Source: Chloroflexota bacterium (lineage in GTDB: Bacteria > Chloroflexota > Anaerolineae > Anaerolineales > E44-bin32). From it: 36,096 nucleotides of DNA. Under the pieces are notes generated by a model. The model was not told the origin of the DNA and searched no databases. It worked only from the letters and a program-made list of their open reading frames with translations. The stretch lies in NCBI GenBank assembly GCA_027298025.1, contig JAPUGV010000129.1:1-36096 (forward strand). The letters run 5' to 3'. Each line of letters starts with the position of its first letter. Position 1 is the first letter of the stretch. Below are positions 23,472 to 31,530 of the stretch, in pieces. The translations under genes were made by a program, and so were the position numbers.

Positions 23472-24562
23472 TTTTTTCGGTTCGGATCCTGCTCTTCCAG
23501 TGGTTCGGGCTCCGACTCGGGCGAACCGGCGGCCTGGTTCTGGATCTGCTCGATCCGATCCTCCAGATCGGTGAGCTTAATCTCGGCCTGCTGGAACGGA
23601 CCGCGCCTCAGCCGATGAGGAAGTGCCAGCTCGGCCGCGCGGGCGATATCGGTTTCATCGATCGCCCGTCGGCCCTCATATGCCGCATGAGCCTTGGCGG
23701 CTTTCAAGATCACCAGGTCCGCTCGATGTCCGTCGACGTGTAGTGAGGAGGTGAGAGCCGCGATGGCGTGTAGGTTCACTGCTTCGTAGCTCACTTTGTC
23801 GACCCATTCCCGCGCAGATTCGATGCGTTGGGAGAGCTTCAGTTCACTCTCGATCCACTCTTCGCGGAAGCCCACCGGGTCTTCCTCAAAGGCCAAATTG
23901 CGCTTCATGATGGCCACCCGATCCCCCGGGTCTGAAAGCCCTCGAATATCGACAGAAAGTGCAAAGCGATCGAGCAGTTGCGGCCTCAGATCCCCTTCTT
24001 CCGGATTCATGGTACCGACCAGGATGTATCGGGACGGATGACTGAAGGAAATCCCCTCTCGTTCGACGATATTCATGCCCAGGGCAGCTGAGTCCAACAA
24101 TAGATCCACGACATGATCGTCCAGCAGATTGACTTCATCGATGTAGAGTAAGCCGCGGTTGGCAGAAGCGAGCACACCGGGATCGAAGTGCCGCTCACCT
24201 TCCTTGATAGCACGCTCGATATCCAGGGTGCCGACCACCCGGTCTTCGGTGGCAGAAACCGGCAGATCGACAAATGAGGTGCGGAAGACCTCCGTGAGCA
24301 GCTCTTCGCCAGAAGCGGCTCGCTCGCGGCACTCCGTGCACCAGGTCGTCGGCTGCTCCGGATTGCATCTGAACCGACAATCGGCAACCACCCTGACCGC
24401 GGGAAGCAATGCGGCCAGCGCCCGTGCAGCCGTTGATTTGGCAGTACCCCGTTCGCCGCGGATCAAGACCCCGCCAATACGCGGATTGACGGCATTCAAT
24501 ACAAGCGCACGTAGCATGCGCTCCTGACCGACGATTGCAGTAAATGGATATACGGAAGCCAT
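23453..24562 (-). CDS. ChlI/BchI-like AAA+ subunit of a metal chelatase (zero frame)
   Basis: 369 residues. AAA+ ATPase of the magnesium/cobalt chelatase family: FTAIVGQERM, Walker A GERGTAKST, a four-cysteine cluster typical of the fusion-type subunit (DCRFRC ... WCTEC), Walker B LLYIDEVNLL, GTMNPEEGDLRPQLLDRF, then the helical lid. Ends KKVSAGA, five residues past the A7 run, at a TAG. ATG at 24560-24562 is preceded by AGGAA; the track's start at 24583 is a TTG further up. Acting alone it resembles ChlI; with a -1 slip it becomes the N-terminal half of ChlD. It is divergent from rpsA and convergent with the YprB-like gene. Confidence 0.9.
   Translation of the reverse strand: MASVYPFTAIVGQERMLRALVLNAVNPRIGGVLIRGERGTAKSTAARALAALLPAVRVVADCRFRCNPEQPTTWCTECRERAASGEELLTEVFRTSFVDLPVSATEDRVVGTLDIERAIKEGERHFDPGVLASANRGLLYIDEVNLLDDHVVDLLLDSAALGMNIVEREGISFSHPSRYILVGTMNPEEGDLRPQLLDRFALSVDIRGLSDPGDRVAIMKRNLAFEEDPVGFREEWIESELKLSQRIESAREWVDKVSYEAVNLHAIAALTSSLHVDGHRADLVILKAAKAHAAYEGRRAIDETDIARAAELALPHRLRRGPFQQAEIKLTDLEDRIEQIQNQAAGSPESEPEPLEEQDPNRKKVSAGA
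23471..23477 (-). promoter_or_regulatory. A AAA AAA slippery heptamer, candidate programmed -1 frameshift site
   Basis: On the minus strand the zero frame reads CGA AAA AAA GTC, which is exactly the X XXY YYZ arrangement; a -1 slip continues as AAA AAA AGT CAG into the VWA frame. A Shine-Dalgarno-like AGCAGGA (23487-23493) ends 9 bases upstream, where stimulators of -1 slippage lie. Downstream only a short GGGC/GCCC stem is visible. The zero-frame stop is 16 bases downstream. Confidence 0.75.
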
Positions 24563-24609
24563 AGCTAGGTTCCTGGGCCTCAAACTCGGCCGCGGCGGGG
24601 CCGCGCGGC

Positions 24610-24615
24610 ATTATA
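24610..24615 (-). promoter_or_regulatory. -10 box (TATAAT) of the chelatase gene
   Basis: Perfect TATAAT on the minus strand, 47 bases before the ATG at 24562. A TTGACA is present upstream but 23 bases away, too far for a standard -35. Confidence 0.45.
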
Positions 24616-24637
24616 CCGCACGAGATTTGGCGATAGG

Positions 24638-24666
24638 TTGTCAACCCCTATCAACGCCTTTATAAT
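24638..24666 (+). promoter_or_regulatory. Sigma-70-type promoter of rpsA
   Basis: TTGTCA (24638-24643), 17-bp spacer, TATAAT (24661-24666); one mismatch from consensus over 12 positions. The -35 is embedded in an imperfect inverted repeat, GATAGGTTG / CAACCCCTATC (24632-24652), a possible operator shared with the divergent chelatase gene. Confidence 0.8.
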
Positions 24667-24699
24667 CCGTGAGCTGATCCGCCGGGGCAAATCCCGTCC

Positions 24700-26211
24700 A
24701 TGGTAGACGAGGAGAAGGAGAGCGCAGCGGGTGATGCAGAGGGTCAAGACGAAGAAGAACTTCACCCGATGGCCGCGCTCCTTGAGTCTGAAGATTATGA
24801 GCTGAATACGCCCAGGCGGGGCGAGATTCGCGTTGGCACTATTGTGCGCGCCACAGAAGCCGATGTCTTGGTAGACATCGGTGCAAAATCCGAAGGAGTA
24901 ATCTCCACCCGAGAGCTTGAGCAACTCCCCGAAGATCAGCGTGCAACCCTAGACGTCGGAAAAGAAATCAATGTTTACGTGATACGCCCAGGCGGCCGCA
25001 ACGGCGCGCCTGAGCTTTCCCTGGTGCGTGCCGAAGAAGAGCAGGACTGGCAGAAGGCGGAGCAACTGCTTGAGTCGAAGGAAATCTTTGAGGGCGAGGT
25101 CACTGGCTACAACAAGGGGGGTCTCATCGTCAAGATGGGTCAACTTAGAGGATTTGTTCCAGCCTCGCAGGTCAGCCTGTCCCGGCGGCGGCGCGCGGAC
25201 GGCGAGACGCCGGAAGACCGCTGGGGAAAGATGGTTGGGGAGCATCTGGTGGCCAAGGTCATCGAAGTTGACCGGCAACGCAATCGTTTGATCTTATCGG
25301 AGCGCTCGGCTGCGCGCGAAGCCCGCGAGGCGCTCAAGGAACGCCTCATATCCGAGTTGGCGCTTGGGGAAGTACGCACCGGGCATGTGATCAGCTTGGC
25401 CGACTTCGGAGCCTTTGTCGACATTGGTGGAGCGGATGGGTTGGTGCACATCTCGGAGATCTCGTGGAAGCGAGTGAGCAATCCTCGCGAGGTACTCAGC
25501 GTTGGGCAAGAAGTGAAGGTCAAGGTGCTCGGGGTAGACGCGGAGCGCAATCGCATCAGTTTGTCTATCCGGGAGCTCGAGGAAAATCCGTGGGAGATGA
25601 TCCTGGATCGATACGATGAGGGCCAGCTGGTGGAAGGCACGATCACTAAGCTCACAAAGTTCGGGGCGTTCGCCAAGCTGACGGGCCTGGAGGATTATGG
25701 CATCGAGGGGCTCGTGCATATCTCGGAGCTCTCCGATCGACATATCGCTCACCCAAGCGAGGTAGTTGAGGAAGGGCAAGTGCTGACCTTGCGAGTAATT
25801 CGTGTGGACGCCATCCGGCACCGAATTGGATTGAGCCTGAAGCGGGTGGAGTCTTCCGACTACGCTGATATGGATTGGGAAGCTGCGGTCCAGGAGACAG
25901 GCGACGTGTTAGAGGCAGAACCTGTGGCAGACTTCGATGCGGAGTTGGAGGCGGAAGAAGCCCTCGCAGGTGGGGTGGAGGATCTAGAACTCGCCGAGGG
26001 ACCCGAAGCTGGGACCGACGAGCCGGGAGCCGAATCCATTATCGAAATCCTGACTGAGAGTGAAGGTGACGAGGATCTTGAGCCAGCCCTCGCAGAAAAT
26101 GAAGGGGCAGAAGCTGGCGAGCTAGATCGTGGGCTGCAGGAGCACACCGAAATGCTAGAGGAGACGGGAGCGAATTCCGCCGAGCCGGAAGGGGCCGAAA
26201 CCCCTTCATAG
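24700..26211 (+). CDS. rpsA: 30S ribosomal protein S1, four S1 domains with long acidic tail
   Basis: 503 residues. Binds mRNA on the 30S subunit to help initiation on structured leaders. Four S1 (OB-fold) domains can be seen: GEIRVGTIVRATEADVLVDI, IFEGEVTGYNKGGLIVKMG, RTGHVISLADFGAFVDIG and LVEGTITKLTKFGAFAKL, the last two ending in GLVHISE. An acidic N-terminal 30 residues and an unusually long acidic C-terminal tail (about 125 residues, rich in Glu, Ala, Asp and Gly) flank them. Four domains is the compact form seen outside Proteobacteria. In a genome with many apparently leaderless genes S1 would matter for only part of the mRNAs. A hairpin at 26230 separates it from clpC. Confidence 0.9.
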   Translation: MVDEEKESAAGDAEGQDEEELHPMAALLESEDYELNTPRRGEIRVGTIVRATEADVLVDIGAKSEGVISTRELEQLPEDQRATLDVGKEINVYVIRPGGRNGAPELSLVRAEEEQDWQKAEQLLESKEIFEGEVTGYNKGGLIVKMGQLRGFVPASQVSLSRRRRADGETPEDRWGKMVGEHLVAKVIEVDRQRNRLILSERSAAREAREALKERLISELALGEVRTGHVISLADFGAFVDIGGADGLVHISEISWKRVSNPREVLSVGQEVKVKVLGVDAERNRISLSIRELEENPWEMILDRYDEGQLVEGTITKLTKFGAFAKLTGLEDYGIEGLVHISELSDRHIAHPSEVVEEGQVLTLRVIRVDAIRHRIGLSLKRVESSDYADMDWEAAVQETGDVLEAEPVADFDAELEAEEALAGGVEDLELAEGPEAGTDEPGAESIIEILTESEGDEDLEPALAENEGAEAGELDRGLQEHTEMLEETGANSAEPEGAETPS

Positions 26212-26229
26212 GACGTTAATCCTGCCTCG

Positions 26230-26250
26230 GAGTCCCGGAGGGGACTCTTT
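26230..26250 (+). terminator. Short intrinsic terminator or attenuator between rpsA and clpC
   Basis: 7-bp perfect stem GAGTCCC / GGGACTC with a 4-base loop followed by TTT. A TAAAAT box (26253-26258) just after it could serve clpC. Confidence 0.6.
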
Positions 26251-26293
26251 GGTAAAATCGAGAAGCCGAAAGTACCTCACGGGAGAATAGTTC

Positions 26294-28774
26294 GTGGCCG
26301 ACAAGATGGAACGCTTCACACAAAGGGCCAGAAGGGTGCTCAGCCTGGCGCACGAGGAGGCTGAGCGCTTGCATCATAACTATATCGGCACCGAACATCT
26401 GCTGCTCGGATTGATCCGAGAAGAAGGTGGGATCGCCGGGCGTGTGTTGCGCGACCTCGGGTTGGATCCGGCCAGGGTCAAGGAGATGGTCGAACGCCTG
26501 ACCGGCGTAGGGCGAAACCCGAGCAGTCGCATCGAGCTGGCACCTGGAACCGAACAGGTGCTCCAAATGGGTATCGAGGAAGCCCGGCGCATGGGGCATC
26601 ACTACATCGGTACCGAACACCTGCTGCTCGGAATGGTCCGACAGGGCGAAGGCGTGGGGATGGACGTGCTCCGCAGGCTCGGGATTACTCCAGAGCAAAT
26701 CCGCCGCCAGACGCGACGAGCGCTTCAAGAGACTCCTACCCGGCACGCCGGTCGGTCTTCCAGTCGAGAGCGCAAAGAAAAGCGGGTCAAGACGCCCATG
26801 ATCGATCAACTCGCGTCTGACCTCACTGGAATGGCGGAGGAAAACAAGCTGGATCCGGTTATCGGCCGTCAAATGGAGATCGAGCGGGTCATCCAGATCC
26901 TGGCTAGGCGCACTAAGAACAACCCCGCATTGATCGGTGACCCGGGCGTAGGAAAGACGGCCATCGCGGAAGGGCTCGCTCAGCGCATTGTGGACGGCGA
27001 GACCCCTGAGCCGCTACTGGGTAAACGAGTGCTTCAGCTGGACGTGGGCTCGCTCGTTGCGGGCACCATGTATCGCGGCCAATTCGAGGAGCGACTCAAA
27101 CGGGTCATCGACGAGCTGAAATCATCCGGCGCCATACTGTTTATCGACGAAGTCCACATGTTGGTCGGCGCCGGCTCCGCGGGCTCCTCCGTGGATGCTG
27201 CAAACATATTGAAGCCGGCGCTTGCGCGGGGTGAGCTGCAGGTCATTGGCGCCACGACGCAGGACGATTACCGCAAGTACATTGAGAGCGATTCCGCTCT
27301 TGAGCGTCGCTTCCAGCCAGTTTACGTCGACGAGCCGACTATCGAAGAGACGATCGAGATCCTGCATGGAATTCGGGCGCGATATGAAGACCATCACAAG
27401 CTCGTCATCACAGATGAAGCGCTGGAAGCCGCAACCCTCCTTTCTTCCAGATACGTGACGGATCGCTTCCTGCCGGATAAGGCCATCGACCTCATCGACG
27501 AATCCGCTTCCAGAGTGCGGATGTATAAAAGTCCCGTCGCGCGCTCCTTGCGAGAGACGGTGGAGAAATTGAGAGACACTCGCCAAGCTCATGTATCGGC
27601 CATGGAAGAGGATCGCTACGACGATGCTCAGGAGCTGGTGGAGCAGGAAAGCGAGCTGGAAGAGAAGCTGGCTCAGCTACGCCTGGGGTGGGAGCGCAGC
27701 GAGGATAGCCCTAAGGTAACCGCAGAAGATATCGCTGAAGTCTTGTCGATGTGGACCGGCGTGCCGGTCACGCAGATTGCCCAGGAAGAGTCGGAACGCT
27801 TGCTCCAAATGGAAGATGCACTCCACGAGCGGATCGTTGGACAGGACGAGGCCATTGAGGCCATAGCCAAGGCAGTCCGAAGGGCTCGCGCGGGGCTGAA
27901 GGATCCCAAGCGGCCGGTCGGCTCCTTCGTGTTTCTCGGCCCGACCGGAGTGGGAAAGACGGAACTCACCAAGGCGCTGGCTGACTTCATGTTCGGCAGC
28001 GATGAAGCGCTTATTCAGATCGACATGTCGGAGTTTATGGAGCGCCACTCGGTCAGCCGCTTGGTAGGTGCGCCTCCGGGCTACGTGGGGTATGACGATG
28101 CGGGACAGCTGACGGAGGCCATCCGAAGGCGACCGTATTCCATCGTTGTTTTCGACGAGATCGAAAAGGCACACAACGAAGTCCACAATATGCTTCTTCA
28201 AATCATGGAAGAGGGTCGGCTGACCGATGCCCGCGGGCGCAAGGTCGACTTTCGACATGCATTGATTGTGATGACTTCAAATTTGGGTGCCGATCTGATC
28301 ATCAATCAATCCCGGCTGGGTTTCTCTACCCAGCTCAACGGGGAGCTAGAGGAGCGGCTGGCATACGATGAAATGCATCGCCGCTTGACTGAAGCGCTGA
28401 AGAAGGAATTTCGTCCCGAATTCATCAATCGGGTCGACTCGGTGATTGTTTTCCATGCGCTTAGCAGGGAGCAGATCAAGGCCATCGTGGACCTGGAGTT
28501 GGCCAAAGTAGCTCTGCGGCTTGAAGACCACAGCTTGAAGCTGCGCTCCACGGATGAGGCGCGCGAGCTGCTGGCTAAATTAGGTTACGATCCCGAGATG
28601 GGAGCCCGGCCGCTCAAAAGGGTGATCCAGGCCAAGGTGGAAGATGCGTTGTCCGATGCGATGCTCAGCGGCGAATTTGAGGACGGTGACATCGTGCTGA
28701 TTGACGCAGCCGACGACGAATTATTTCTTACGCACGGGACCCCAGAGCAAGAAGAGGCTGTGGCCGCCGGCTGA
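26294..28774 (+). CDS. clpC: ClpC, Hsp100 AAA+ unfoldase of the ClpCP protease
   Basis: Unfolds proteins and feeds them to ClpP. 826 residues: two N-terminal Clp repeats (about 1-75 and 80-150, each with [12 protein letters not shown] or its near twin), first ATPase with GDPGVGKT and [13 protein letters not shown], a middle region with a UVR-like helix ([22 protein letters not shown]) that marks ClpC rather than ClpB, second ATPase with GPTGVGKT and [10 protein letters not shown], and the ClpP-docking loop in QSRLGFSTQ (LGF). GTG start, with GGGAG eight bases upstream. No ctsR/mcsA/mcsB regulator genes are adjacent, so it is not in the Bacillus-type operon. A strong terminator follows. Confidence 0.97.
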   Translation: MADKMERFTQRARRVLSLAHEEAERLHHNYIGTEHLLLGLIREEGGIAGRVLRDLGLDPARVKEMVERLTGVGRNPSSRIELAPGTEQVLQMGIEEARRMGHHYIGTEHLLLGMVRQGEGVGMDVLRRLGITPEQIRRQTRRALQETPTRHAGRSSSRERKEKRVKTPMIDQLASDLTGMAEENKLDPVIGRQMEIERVIQILARRTKNNPALIGDPGVGKTAIAEGLAQRIVDGETPEPLLGKRVLQLDVGSLVAGTMYRGQFEERLKRVIDELKSSGAILFIDEVHMLVGAGSAGSSVDAANILKPALARGELQVIGATTQDDYRKYIESDSALERRFQPVYVDEPTIEETIEILHGIRARYEDHHKLVITDEALEAATLLSSRYVTDRFLPDKAIDLIDESASRVRMYKSPVARSLRETVEKLRDTRQAHVSAMEEDRYDDAQELVEQESELEEKLAQLRLGWERSEDSPKVTAEDIAEVLSMWTGVPVTQIAQEESERLLQMEDALHERIVGQDEAIEAIAKAVRRARAGLKDPKRPVGSFVFLGPTGVGKTELTKALADFMFGSDEALIQIDMSEFMERHSVSRLVGAPPGYVGYDDAGQLTEAIRRRPYSIVVFDEIEKAHNEVHNMLLQIMEEGRLTDARGRKVDFRHALIVMTSNLGADLIINQSRLGFSTQLNGELEERLAYDEMHRRLTEALKKEFRPEFINRVDSVIVFHALSREQIKAIVDLELAKVALRLEDHSLKLRSTDEARELLAKLGYDPEMGARPLKRVIQAKVEDALSDAMLSGEFEDGDIVLIDAADDELFLTHGTPEQEEAVAAG

Positions 28775-28799
28775 GCTTCGGCTGGATCCAATCGGATGG

Positions 28800-28826
28800 G
28801 GGCTGTCCAAATGGGCAGCCCTTTTT
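28800..28826 (+). terminator. Intrinsic terminator of clpC
   Basis: GGGCTGTCC pairs with GGGCAGCCC (one G-T pair), loop AAAT, followed by TTTTT at 28822-28826. Confidence 0.93.
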
Positions 28827-28885
28827 GGTTTAAGTTTGCTCGGCTTGAAACTGGCCTTCCGCACTTTCCGATTGCCTGAGTTCGA

Positions 28886-30124
28886 TCACTCGGAGCTCGC
28901 TCCGGACATTTTCATGGCGGTCTGAAGTAAATCGATGGCCTCGCGTTCGATCGCGGAAATTTCCATCACATGTGCCGAGAGCACCTCCCGCATCGCCGCG
29001 ACTTCCTCATCTGACATCGGAAATTCATCCGAGGCAATCGAGTGGATCTCCAAGAGTCGAGTGTTGATTCGCTTGATCTCGGCCAACGCGTTGCCGCCAC
29101 CGTCGAGAAAGAGATCGCGCCTGGATATGGACAACTCCTTGGCCTCCTTGAGAAGGGGGACTTCATCGGGAAGCAACGCCTCGGACAGTTCGCGCCAGGA
29201 CTTGCTGCTCACCCGGAATTGCTCGCCGGCTTCCCTAAGTTTGGGCCTGCCCAGGATCAGGGCGGCCTCGTCCAGGAAATCAGCGTACAGGTTTCGATCG
29301 TCCACCTGATTGGAGGGGAAAGTACGGGCCCACCCGAACGCGCCTGGCTGAAATCCGAATCCCGCCAGTGCTGCATACATTCTGCTCCCCGGCGCGAGGT
29401 TCCGCTCCCAACTCTGCTTGTTGCGGGTGTTTGTTAGCATCTTAGCCCACTTCTCATAGGCCGCGAAACCAAAGTTATCCCGCCCTCCCTTGGGAGGCGC
29501 TTCGTCATAGAGCGCAATACATTGCCAAATGCCCTTCTGGATGGCGCCAGGCAGCTTATTCAAATCGGGTGCGCCAAGCGCCAACACGCGAAACTTGTGC
29601 TTTTTCACCCGCGCTCTGGCGGATGCCAATTCATCTGTCGTTACGGAGAGCGAGCGGCTCGAGCGGTCCGCAACATTGACTGCTCCGTTCTCGTAGCCAT
29701 AGACGACGACGGGCATTATGGCCCACATCTGCTCGTCCTGAGCAAGGGCGTTGTAGGGCAGGCTAAATCCGTCCGCCCAAACCATGGCGGGGCGACCGCC
29801 CTCCAGTATGTCGATCAGGTTTCGCTCGCCTTTGCCGGGGTCGGTGGTATGGAACAGATCCTGCGGAATCGCGAGTCGTTCCAGCATCGTGTCCAGCGGG
29901 TCGAATGTGTTTCGGGAAAGCAGGGATACAAATGGGTCGGTATCCTTGTAATCGAAGACGAAATAGCCGAACGCGGCACCCCCGCTGATCCCCATGAGCA
30001 TCGCCTCCGAGATGGCGTGCCCAGTTTCGGGGATCTCGACGCCCTGATAGGCCAAAACGTTGTGGACCGAACCCGTCTCCCAGTGCCGCCCGTTGAATTG
30101 AGTGTATATAGGTAGGATTGGCAT
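28886..30124 (-). CDS. BtrH-like (papain-fold acyltransferase type, DUF4872) protein
   Basis: 412 residues from ATG 30122-30124. The N-terminal half matches the BtrH N-terminal/DUF4872 layout: GRHWETGSVHNVLAYQG, then SEAMLMGISGGAAFGYFVF, NTFDPLDTMLERL, and VWADGFSLPYN with VVVYGYENG. BtrH of butirosin biosynthesis moves an acyl group from a carrier protein to the antibiotic, using a cysteine in the first motif; here that position appears to be Trp (GRHWET), so this copy may not have the same chemistry. The C-terminal ~150 residues are helical. The start is set by a ribosome-binding site GGTGGA 8 bases upstream; the track's ATG at 30190 lies upstream of the -10 box. It follows a glycosyltransferase gene in the same direction. 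Confidence 0.7.
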   Translation of the reverse strand: MPILPIYTQFNGRHWETGSVHNVLAYQGVEIPETGHAISEAMLMGISGGAAFGYFVFDYKDTDPFVSLLSRNTFDPLDTMLERLAIPQDLFHTTDPGKGERNLIDILEGGRPAMVWADGFSLPYNALAQDEQMWAIMPVVVYGYENGAVNVADRSSRSLSVTTDELASARARVKKHKFRVLALGAPDLNKLPGAIQKGIWQCIALYDEAPPKGGRDNFGFAAYEKWAKMLTNTRNKQSWERNLAPGSRMYAALAGFGFQPGAFGWARTFPSNQVDDRNLYADFLDEAALILGRPKLREAGEQFRVSSKSWRELSEALLPDEVPLLKEAKELSISRRDLFLDGGGNALAEIKRINTRLLEIHSIASDEFPMSDEEVAAMREVLSAHVMEISAIEREAIDLLQTAMKMSGASSE

Positions 30125-30132
30125 ACTGACGT

Positions 30133-30162
30133 TCCACCCGAGTAGCGGATTCTGCGATTCTA
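30133..30162 (-). promoter_or_regulatory. -10 box and ribosome-binding site of the BtrH-like gene
   Basis: Minus strand TAGAAT (30157-30162) and GGTGGA (30133-30138), the latter 8 bases before the ATG at 30124. Unlike several neighbours this gene has a conventional leader. Confidence 0.5.
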
Positions 30163-30228
30163 AAGGAATTGCGGATCGAGTAGAAAACATAGAGACGTAG
30201 TCTCGACTTTTAAAGTGCCAACTCCCGA

Positions 30229-31431
30229 TCAGGCCAACCCGCGTGATTCCTTTAAGGCGTGTATCGCATCCGCGGCGCGCTGGACGCCTCCCGCCTCCTC
30301 GAACGAGCGGCGAATCTGCCCGAGCCCAAAAGTTGTGGAAGATTTGGTTAGGAGCGACTCCACCGCTTGGCGCAACTTTACGGATGTCAGCCGACTCGAA
30401 TCCAAGTAGAGTCCCGCGTTCAACTGCTCTACTCGAGCGGCATTGATGGCTTGCTCGATGGTATTCGGAACCACAATCATCGGCACTCCGTACATGACCG
30501 ACTCGCTGATGCTGTTCATACCCCCATGCGTGATGAAGACGTCGGATTGCTCCAACACCGAAAGCTGTGGGACATACTGTTCGATCCTGAAATTCGTGGG
30601 GGTGGCCCCTAACGCCTCCGGATCGATCGCCCTGCCTACCGACAGGATTACTAGATACTCGGTTTCCGCGAACGCCTTAATGCAGGCTCGAAAGAAATCC
30701 AGATTGGCTTGGTAGACGGTTCCAACAGCGATGTAGATCAGCCTTTGCCCCGCCCGCTTTTGAATCGTCATGGGAGCTTCCTGGCGCGCCAATTCGATCT
30801 GGGGGCCCACGTACAGGTAGGAATCGTCAAAATGCTTCTCATACGGTTGGAAGTGGCGCGAGGAGTACACAATGTTGAGCTCCGCGGAGCTCGACAATAC
30901 GTTGAGGGCCTTTGGGTCTCGTAGCCTGTAATCTTTCACGATCTTCGCGGTCTGGCGTTGAAGGCGACGCCAGTAACCATAACCCGGTCGTATGCTTCGC
31001 ATCCCTTTGCGCAGGACCCGCCAATCACTGAGTACCGTTCTCCAGTAGAAGGGCAGATGAGGAAAACTCGCAACAGCCGGAATGCGCATTTGACGGCTTG
31101 CGATCTTGCCCCAGGGGGCGCTCATGTCGAACATCAGGTAGTCGGGCCTTTCTTCCGCGATCGACGACAGCACATCCGGCAGGAGAGCATAGGTCGCCTC
31201 CGCCACTTGGTACCCTAGATGAACGACATGGGCGACTTTGCGGGTCTGCTCGAAGGAGTAGGAGCTGCTGTAGGCACGAAAGTGCGCCCCCGTCACTTGA
31301 ATGCGGGCTTCGAAAGTGGCTGTGGAGAAGTAGGTCACCTCATCCCCGCGCACGACTAGCTCCCGGATTAGCGGCAGGGTCGGGTTCACATGTCCGTGAA
31401 AAGGGATGTTGTAAAACCAGACGCTGGCCAT
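30229..31431 (-). CDS. MGT-family UDP-glycosyltransferase (GT1, GT-B fold)
   Basis: About 400 residues. Transfers a nucleotide-activated sugar to a small molecule such as a macrolide, lipid or sterol. N-terminal acceptor half: FHGHVNPTLPLIRELVVRGDEV; C-terminal donor half with the family signature THGGMNSISESVMYGVP ... EQAINAARVEQL. Start at ATG 31429-31431 (MASVWFYNIP) fits the family N-terminus and a promoter 8 bases upstream; the track's 31608 start overlaps radA. Together with the BtrH-like gene it could form a small tailoring unit, though there is a 104-base gap and a separate promoter between them. Divergent from radA. Confidence 0.88.
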   Translation of the reverse strand: MASVWFYNIPFHGHVNPTLPLIRELVVRGDEVTYFSTATFEARIQVTGAHFRAYSSSYSFEQTRKVAHVVHLGYQVAEATYALLPDVLSSIAEERPDYLMFDMSAPWGKIASRQMRIPAVASFPHLPFYWRTVLSDWRVLRKGMRSIRPGYGYWRRLQRQTAKIVKDYRLRDPKALNVLSSSAELNIVYSSRHFQPYEKHFDDSYLYVGPQIELARQEAPMTIQKRAGQRLIYIAVGTVYQANLDFFRACIKAFAETEYLVILSVGRAIDPEALGATPTNFRIEQYVPQLSVLEQSDVFITHGGMNSISESVMYGVPMIVVPNTIEQAINAARVEQLNAGLYLDSSRLTSVKLRQAVESLLTKSSTTFGLGQIRRSFEEAGGVQRAADAIHALKESRGLA

Positions 31432-31439
31432 CTGGGTGG

Positions 31440-31469
31440 ATAGTAACCTGCGACCCGAAGGCCGGGCAA
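31440..31469 (-). promoter_or_regulatory. Promoter of the MGT glycosyltransferase gene
   Basis: Minus strand TTGCCC (31464-31469), 18-bp spacer, TACTAT (31440-31445), 8 bases to the ATG; leaderless geometry. Confidence 0.55.
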
Positions 31470-31501
31470 GGGAAGTGTAGTGTTGTAGCTTCCCGGTTAG
31501 A

Positions 31502-31507
31502 TATAAT
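31502..31507 (+). promoter_or_regulatory. -10 box (TATAAT) of radA
   Basis: Perfect TATAAT ending 23 bases before the ATG at 31531, giving a leader of about 16 bases. Confidence 0.55.
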
Positions 31508-31530
31508 CCAGTTCCCCCTGCGAGACGAGC

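Noticed and set aside
25294-28258. Minus-strand ORFs opposite rpsA and clpC (up to 218 aa)
   Set aside because: They are reverse frames of highly conserved genes and show no family motifs.
29522-30115. Plus-strand 197-aa ORF opposite the BtrH-like gene
   Set aside because: Antisense shadow without recognisable domain or start signals.
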